NCBI GenBank assembly: GCA_048497495.1
Contig: JAFHCF010000035.1
Coordinates: 1-55,579 of the forward strand
From: JAFHCF01 sp048497495
GTDB taxonomy: Bacteria; Pseudomonadota; Alphaproteobacteria; Rhizobiales; Ancalomicrobiaceae
Direction: 5' to 3'
DNA: 55,579 nucleotides
Both the position numbers and the translations under genes were made by a program. This document shows positions 51,359 through 55,579 of this stretch, one piece after another; the stretch's first letter is position 1, and every line of letters begins with the position of its first letter. The notes beneath the pieces are model-generated. The model was given only the letters and a program-made list of their open reading frames with translations, did not search any database and was not told where the DNA came from.

Positions 51359-51703
51359 ATGTCCCTCATTCCCCAGACCCTTCGCGATCGGCTCCTCGCC
51401 AATGGGGCGAAGTCCCGCGAGACCGATGCTTTCGATCCCCGCCCGGTGGCGAAGATCTTCACTCCCGACGCCGGAGCGACCTGGCTCCTCACGGAGCTCG
51501 ATCCCGACGACCCCGACCTCGCCTTCGGGCTCTGCGACCTCGGCCTCGGCTGCCCCGAACTCGGCTACGTCCGGCTTTCGGAACTCGCCGCCGTCCGAGG
51601 GCGGCTCGGGCTCTCGGTCGAACGAGATCTGCGCTTCTGCGCCGACAAGTCGCTCGGTACCTACGCCGACGAGGCGCGGCGGAAGGGACGGATCATCGCC
51701 TGA
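51359..51703 (+). CDS. DUF2958 family protein
   Basis: 114 residues from the ATG at 51359. Family blocks: SLIPQTLRDRLLANG, DPRPVAKIFTPDAGATWLLT, DLAFGLCDLGLGCPELGYV and a C-terminal RFCADKSLGTYADEAR. DUF2958 genes occur beside DUF736 and ArdC on mobile elements of alphaproteobacteria, with no known role. The gene is read with DUF736 across a hairpin. A strong hairpin closes the unit nine bases after its stop. Confidence 0.88.
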   Translation: MSLIPQTLRDRLLANGAKSRETDAFDPRPVAKIFTPDAGATWLLTELDPDDPDLAFGLCDLGLGCPELGYVRLSELAAVRGRLGLSVERDLRFCADKSLGTYADEARRKGRIIA

Positions 51704-51711
51704 TCCACAGT

Positions 51712-51735
51712 CCCCCCGGCCGAAGGGTCGGGGGG
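51712..51735 (+). terminator. Terminator-like hairpin after DUF2958
   Basis: CCCCCCGGCC pairs with GGTCGGGGGG with one G-U pair around GAAG, followed by CTTGTCTT. It begins nine bases past the DUF2958 stop codon, a good place for transcript termination before the toxin-antitoxin pair. Confidence 0.6.
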
Positions 51736-51743
51736 CTTGTCTT

Positions 51744-51756
51744 GATAACTGTTATC
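51744..51756 (+). promoter_or_regulatory. Palindrome upstream of the ParDE pair (autoregulation site candidate)
   Basis: GATAAC and its complement GTTATC around one base, 36 bases before the antitoxin start, in the promoter region. ParD antitoxins bind such short palindromes to repress their own operon. Confidence 0.45.
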
Positions 51757-51792
51757 GACGGTGCGATCCTGGTGCGGATGGAGGGTCGGATC

Positions 51793-52053
51793 ATGGCGCA
51801 CAGTGTCGAACTCGGTAACCTCGAGGCGGTCGTGAACCGTCTCGTCGAGAGTGGCCGCTACAACTCCAAGAGCGAAGTGCTGCGGGAGGGCGTGCGTCTG
51901 CTCGACGAACGCGAGACACGGTTGGCGGCCCTCGACACGGCACTCGCGCGAGGTCTCGCCGATGCCGATGCCGGTCGCGTCCACGCCGCCGAAGACGTCT
52001 TTGCCGAACTGAAGCACCGTTACGGTGCATCGTCGGATGACCCTCGCCCATGA
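51793..52053 (+). CDS. parD: ParD-family antitoxin
   Basis: 86 residues from the ATG at 51793; an in-frame ATG at 51778 is possible. A ribbon-helix-helix N-terminus (VVNRLVESGRYNSKSEVLREGVR in pattern) is followed by an acidic helix that binds the toxin (ALARGLADADAGRVHAAEDV). ParD neutralises the ParE toxin, and the dimer binds DNA to repress the operon. The toxin gene overlaps its stop by four bases. The pair probably stabilises the element in the cell. Confidence 0.92.
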   Translation: MAHSVELGNLEAVVNRLVESGRYNSKSEVLREGVRLLDERETRLAALDTALARGLADADAGRVHAAEDVFAELKHRYGASSDDPRP

Positions 52054-52349
52054 AGTTGGTCTTCACCGAAGAAGCGCGACGGGATCTGATCCGGATCGGC
52101 GATTGGATCGCGCAGGACAGCCCGACGCGTGCACTCTCCTTCGTCGGAGAGTTGCAGGCTCACTGCCTCACTCTGGTCGATCAACCGTTGGCTCATCGTC
52201 TCGTTCCACGTTGGGAGGCGAGGGGCGTCCGCCGTGCCGTTCACGGACGCTATCTGATCTTCTACCGGGTCGAGGCGGACGCGCTCGTGGTGCTCCACGT
52301 GCTGTCCGGGGCGATGGATTACGAAGCGATTCTGTTCCCCGGTGGGTGA
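52050..52349 (+). CDS. parE: ParE/RelE-superfamily toxin
   Basis: 99 residues, starting in ATGA overlap with parD. The RelE fold is clear: LVFTEEARRDLIRIGDWIA, then LVPRWEARGVRRAVHGRYLI and FYRVEADALVVLHVLSG. ParE toxins poison DNA gyrase. The matched antitoxin is upstream, so losing the element would expose the cell to free toxin. It is convergent with the broken MFS gene, with 17 bases between. Confidence 0.92.
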   Translation: MKLVFTEEARRDLIRIGDWIAQDSPTRALSFVGELQAHCLTLVDQPLAHRLVPRWEARGVRRAVHGRYLIFYRVEADALVVLHVLSGAMDYEAILFPGG

Positions 52350-52366
52350 TCCGGGTTGATCCGACT

Positions 52367-53579
52367 TCAGATCCTCGATCCGTCGATCGTCACCCTCGGT
52401 ACGACACTCCACAGACCGCCGAGCGTCACCACGGCGAAGCCGGCGCCGGCGAGGAAGGTGGCGGTCGGGCCGATCACCTGCCACAGCGCGCCGGCGATCA
52501 GGCTGGCGACGAAGAGGGCGACACCGGTCACCAGATTGAAGAGACCGAAGGCGGTGCCGCGCAGAGCCGGTGGTGCGGTGTCGGCGACCAGGGTGGCGAA
52601 GAGCCCCTGGGTGAAGCCATGTGCAGTCCCCATAGAACCGCGCCGATCCACAGGCCGACGGCCGAACCGGTGAGCCCGAGCACGAGGTCGGCACCGACGA
52701 GGAGGACGAGGCCGGTGGCCAGAGTGATCCGCCGATCGAAACGGTCGGCGAGCACCCCTACCGGGTAGGCGGAGAGCGCATAGGCGACGTTCATCACCAC
52801 CATGATCAGCGGCACCAGCAGCAGGCTCAGGCCGATCGATTGGGCGCGCAGTATCAGAAAGGCGTCGGAGAAGCGGGCGAGCGTGAAGACCGTGGCAAGG
52901 CCGGTGACCCACCAGAAGGCGGCGGGGAGGGTGGCCATCTCGGCGAAGCGCAGCGACGGGCGGCCGTCGGCGTCCCTCGATGGTTCGGGATCGCGCACCG
53001 CGAAGACGATCAGCGCGAAGGACAGGAACCCTGGGATCGCCGCCACCCAGAAGACGAGGCGGATGTCGCCGTCGCTCGCCGCCATCAGGGCGATGGCGAG
53101 GAAGGGGCCGAGGAAAGCGCGATCGTATCGAGGGTCTGGCGCAGCCCGAAGCTGGCGCCGCGCAGCTCGGGCGGGCTGAGGTCGGCGACGAGCGCGTCGC
53201 GCGGAGCGCCGCGTATGCCCTTGCCGATGCGATCGACGAAACGGGCGGCGACGATCCAGCCGAGTGAGCCGGCGAGTGGGAACACCGGCTTTGTGAAGGC
53301 CGCCATGCCGTAGCCGATGGCGGCGAGGAGCTTGCGCTTGCCGAACCGGTCGGAGATCGCGCCGGAGAACACCTTGGTGATCGACGCCGTCGCTTCGGCG
53401 ATGCCTTCGATCAGACCCACCGCCAATGTCGAGGCGCCGAGCCCGGTGACCAGCCAGATCGGCAGCAGTGCATGGATCATCTCCGAGGAGACGTCCATCA
53501 GCAGAGAAACGAAGCCGAGCGCCCAGATCCCGGCCGGGATGCGGCGATGTGTCGAAAGGCGCGGGGTCTCTTGATCCAT
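52367..53579 (-). pseudogene. MFS transporter gene with two single-base deletions
   Basis: From the ATG at 53579 the frame reads MDQETPRLSTHRRIPAGIWA and an MFS N-half with FSGAISDRFGKRKLL. It breaks near 53120 (expected LDTIGAFLGPF), continues in the second frame to GAVLWGLHMA near 52625, and resumes in a third as FTQGLFATLVAD. Restoring one G at each point gives an unbroken carrier of about 404 residues. Both breaks are one-base losses beside G runs, so they may be assembly errors and not true decay. The substrate is unknown. Confidence 0.8.
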
Positions 53580-53959
53580 CGCCCGATCCTTCTCGATGCG
53601 GGAGCATCGGCAGCGAATGACGGATTCGGCCGGCTTCACGATCTCCTTCATGTCACCTGAGACGCAGCTGCGGAAGCGCTTCGGCAAAGGGGGGGCACTC
53701 GTCGGTCTGGCCACCACGAGACATGGAGCCCGAGGCTACCGGTGTTGGCACCTATCCCGACGACGGCAGGTGAGCCGTACCGGGCCTGAAGTGTCTTCCC
53801 CCTGAAAATGAGTCCATTGAGATGCACCTTCGCGCGGGAGAGCGCCAGCGGGCAGATAAGCGCCTCCGAGCCATCACTCTCTCTCCCGGTGTCCGCGCGG
53901 GAAGGCTTCGTCTGATGGGCGGTGATCCTGGCCGAGGCGGGGACGGGTGCAACGGCGTT

Positions 53960-54030
53960 GCCGTCCTCCTCTCACGTTTCGGCCCTTCGGGTGCGCCCGT
54001 CCCCTCGCGCCTCGGCCTCTCGGTCGCCGT
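53960..54030 (+). promoter_or_regulatory. Conserved leader block before ardC, copy 2
   Basis: GCCGTCCTCC-T-CT-C-ACG then TTCGGCCC, matching 50876-50942. The hairpin GGCCC-TTC-GGG lies in the middle. It ends 43 bases before the ardC start. The gap 53580-54073 has no other feature. Confidence 0.5.
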
Positions 54031-54073
54031 GACGAAGCCACTCCCGGCGGTCACGACGAAGGAGATCCCGATC

Positions 54074-54994
54074 ATGGCACCGAAGACCAACGCCTCCGCC
54101 CGCCCCGACATCCACGCCCGGGTCACCGATCGCATTCTCGCCGACCTCGAGAGCGGGGTCCCGACCTGGATCAAGCCCTGGTCGGCGGGCAACACCGAGG
54201 GCCGCATCGTTCGCCCGCTGCGCCACAACGGCCAGCCCTATTCCGGCATCAACGTCCTGCTCTTGTGGTCCGAAGTGGTCGCGCGTGGCTTCTCCTCGCC
54301 GACCTGGATGACCTTCCGACAGGCGCTCGAACTCGGTGGCCACGTCAGGAAGGGTGAGACCGGTTCCACCGTCGTCTACGCCGATCGGTTTCGTCGCACC
54401 GAGACCGACGATCGCGGCGACGAAGTCGAGCGCGAGATCCCCTTCCTCAAGGCCTACACCGTCTTCTGCGTCGACCAGATCGATGGACTGCCCGATCGCT
54501 TTCATATGCCGGCCGCTGATCCTCTCGATCCGATCGCCCGCGACGCCCACGCCGATGCCTTCTTCACCGCCACCGGTGCCGACATTCGCCACGGCGGTGG
54601 ACAGGCCTACTACGCGGTCGGCTCCGACCATGTACAGATGCCGCCCTTCGAGAGTTTTCGCGATCCGATCGCCTACTATGCCACCCTCGGACACGAATGC
54701 GTCCACTGGACCCGACATCCCTCCCGTCTCGACCGCGATTTCGGCCGCACCCGCTTCGGCGACGAGGGTTACGCCCGCGAGGAACTGGTCGCCGAACTCG
54801 GAGCGGCCTTCCTCGCCGCAGACCTCGGGCTTTCCCCCGAGCCGCGCCCCGACCACGCCGCCTACATCGCCTCCTGGATCAAGGTCCTGAAGGACGACAA
54901 GCGCTTCATCTTCACCGCCGCATCGCATGCCAGCCGGGCGGTCGACTTCCTGCACGGCCATCAGCCGACGATCGCCGAGGAGCGGGCCGCATGA
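54074..54994 (+). CDS. ardC: ArdC-type antirestriction protein (ssDNA-binding plus zincin domain)
   Basis: 306 residues from the ATG at 54074. The N-terminal ArdC domain (DIHARVTDRILADLESGVPT, WIKPWSAGN, GQPYSGINVLLLWS, ELGGHVRKGETGSTVVYAD) binds single-stranded DNA. The C-terminal zincin-like metallopeptidase domain has the HExxH site in GHECVHWTRHPSRLDR and the third region EELVAELGAAFLAADLG. ArdC protects incoming plasmid DNA from restriction during conjugation. It indicates a conjugative or mobilisable element. A hairpin lies 38 bases after its stop codon. Confidence 0.93.
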   Translation: MAPKTNASARPDIHARVTDRILADLESGVPTWIKPWSAGNTEGRIVRPLRHNGQPYSGINVLLLWSEVVARGFSSPTWMTFRQALELGGHVRKGETGSTVVYADRFRRTETDDRGDEVEREIPFLKAYTVFCVDQIDGLPDRFHMPAADPLDPIARDAHADAFFTATGADIRHGGGQAYYAVGSDHVQMPPFESFRDPIAYYATLGHECVHWTRHPSRLDRDFGRTRFGDEGYAREELVAELGAAFLAADLGLSPEPRPDHAAYIASWIKVLKDDKRFIFTAASHASRAVDFLHGHQPTIAEERAA

Positions 54995-55032
54995 CGCGGC
55001 CCGTATTCCAGCGGAGCCGCTTCTACGAAGTT

Positions 55033-55060
55033 CCGCCGACCCTGAGAAACGGGTCGGCGG
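55033..55060 (+). terminator. Hairpin downstream of ardC
   Basis: CCGCCGACCC and its exact complement are separated by an eight-base loop, 38 bases past the ardC stop codon. There is no T-run. The gap 54995-55223 shows nothing else. Confidence 0.45.
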
Positions 55061-55223
55061 CAAGCCGCTTCCACGACGGAGCCGACGCGACTTCGGTGCG
55101 ACAGCGTTCGGATTCGGCGATCGAGGTATCGCAACTTTCCGACTTCACATCGCTGAGCGCTCTCCCGAAGATTTACAGGCAGAACGGGTATTCCCTGCGC
55201 GTCACTCGAAACAGGGGTGTGCC

Positions 55224-55579
55224 ATGCTGGACATCGACTGGCGTTCGCCGACGGCCTACGCGCATGCTCGCGGTATTCCGGTCGCGGGCTTCGCATGGGA
55301 GTATCTGCGCCGCGATGAAGACTATCAGCGGGATTTCGACCGTATCAACGCTGATGTGACCCTGCCGAAGGACGAAGTCCTCGACGCCTTCTCTCGGCGT
55401 TGGGGGCTTCGATTTCCCCGTTGATCCGAGGATCCCGGCGGATGAGGCCTCGCTGTTCTGGATGCCGAGCCTTCAGCCGGAGGCGATTCAGATCCAGCCT
55501 GCGCCGCCCCTTGAAGAGGGTGCCCAGCGCCTCGCGCTGTTCGATTTGCCGGGTGTTGAGCTACGGCCCGCCGGTGACG
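55224..55579 (+). pseudogene. DUF6499-type transcriptional-regulator-domain gene, frameshifted and cut by the window end
   Basis: From the ATG at 55224 the frame gives MLDIDWRSPTAYAHARGIPV then FAWEYLRRDEDYQRDF and stops after WGLRFPR at 55424, 66 residues. The family continues after WGLRFP with a second half. Dropping one C from the CCCC run near 55418 restores it as WGLRFPVDPRIPADEASLFW, and this frame stays open to the end of the window. Proteins of this type lie beside replication and transfer genes of rhizobial elements. Whether the extra C is real or an assembly error cannot be told here. Confidence 0.7.

Noticed and set aside
1..55579. CRISPR array, rRNA operon or complete insertion sequence
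   Set aside because: No regularly spaced repeats, no rRNA sequence and no transposase with terminal repeats were seen; only transposase scraps.

Overview
The window is GC-rich, tightly packed DNA that looks alphaproteobacterial, most likely Hyphomicrobiales/Rhizobiales. Pointers are a RepB-type partition domain, the DUF736/DUF2958/ArdC/DUF6499 gene set of rhizobial mobile elements, and alphaproteobacterial palindromic intergenic repeats. The genus cannot be named from the sequence. All calls come from reading translations and DNA by eye.

Region 1 (1-5970) is ordinary chromosome: sfsA, a GT39-like membrane glycosyltransferase, an EAL-CBS-GGDEF cyclic-di-GMP protein, a single-domain rhodanese, a small monooxygenase-like protein and a small unknown protein.

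Region 2 (5971 onward) begins at the 3' half of a tRNA-Leu(UAA) gene lying beside a tyrosine integrase and an excisionase-like gene. This is the signature of an integrated island. No intact tRNA-Leu was seen to the right, so the island probably runs past the window end. After a scar of LysR and IS66 remnants comes a minus-strand five-gene operon (8797-15476): a secreted protein, a secreted Sel1-repeat protein, a MotA/TolQ/ExbB channel subunit, a one-TM coiled-coil partner, and a zinc-ribbon/TM/Sel1-like protein. I do not recognise this as a named system. It is the best candidate here for something undescribed. A MerR regulator translationally coupled to a VIT-domain membrane protein follows.

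Region 3 (18000-33900) is metal and sulfur stress cargo. Copper cluster 1 has a secreted His/Cys protein, a multicopper oxidase, CueR, a c-type cytochrome and a CopA ATPase with a textbook CueR operator. Next is a persulfide-type set: an MBL hydrolase, a class II amidotransferase and an MFS carrier, divergent from an ArsR-rhodanese fusion regulator. Then come a nucleoside phosphorylase-like protein, a ZntA-type ATPase with its divergent MerR regulator, and a DsrE/methyltransferase/His-tailed EamA operon. The DsrE promoter carries the same inverted-repeat core as the ArsR-rhodanese promoter, so the two loci look like one regulon.

Region 4 (34621-46459) is one long minus-strand run: response regulator, sensor kinase, CusB-like adaptor, CusA-like RND pump, periplasmic protein, c-type cytochrome, cytochrome b561, secreted His/Cys protein, CuA-type oxidase subunit II, a divergent oxidase subunit I and a small membrane subunit. 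It joins copper efflux to a copper oxidase-like respiratory module.

Region 5 (46560-55579) is a decayed junction (methyltransferase tail, NIT-domain chemoreceptor, RepB C-terminus) followed by mobile-element backbone: ParB, DUF736, DUF2958, ParDE, a frameshifted MFS gene, ArdC and a frameshifted DUF6499-type protein cut by the window end. Dispersed direct repeats, transposase scraps and several one-base frameshifts show a composite, recombining element.
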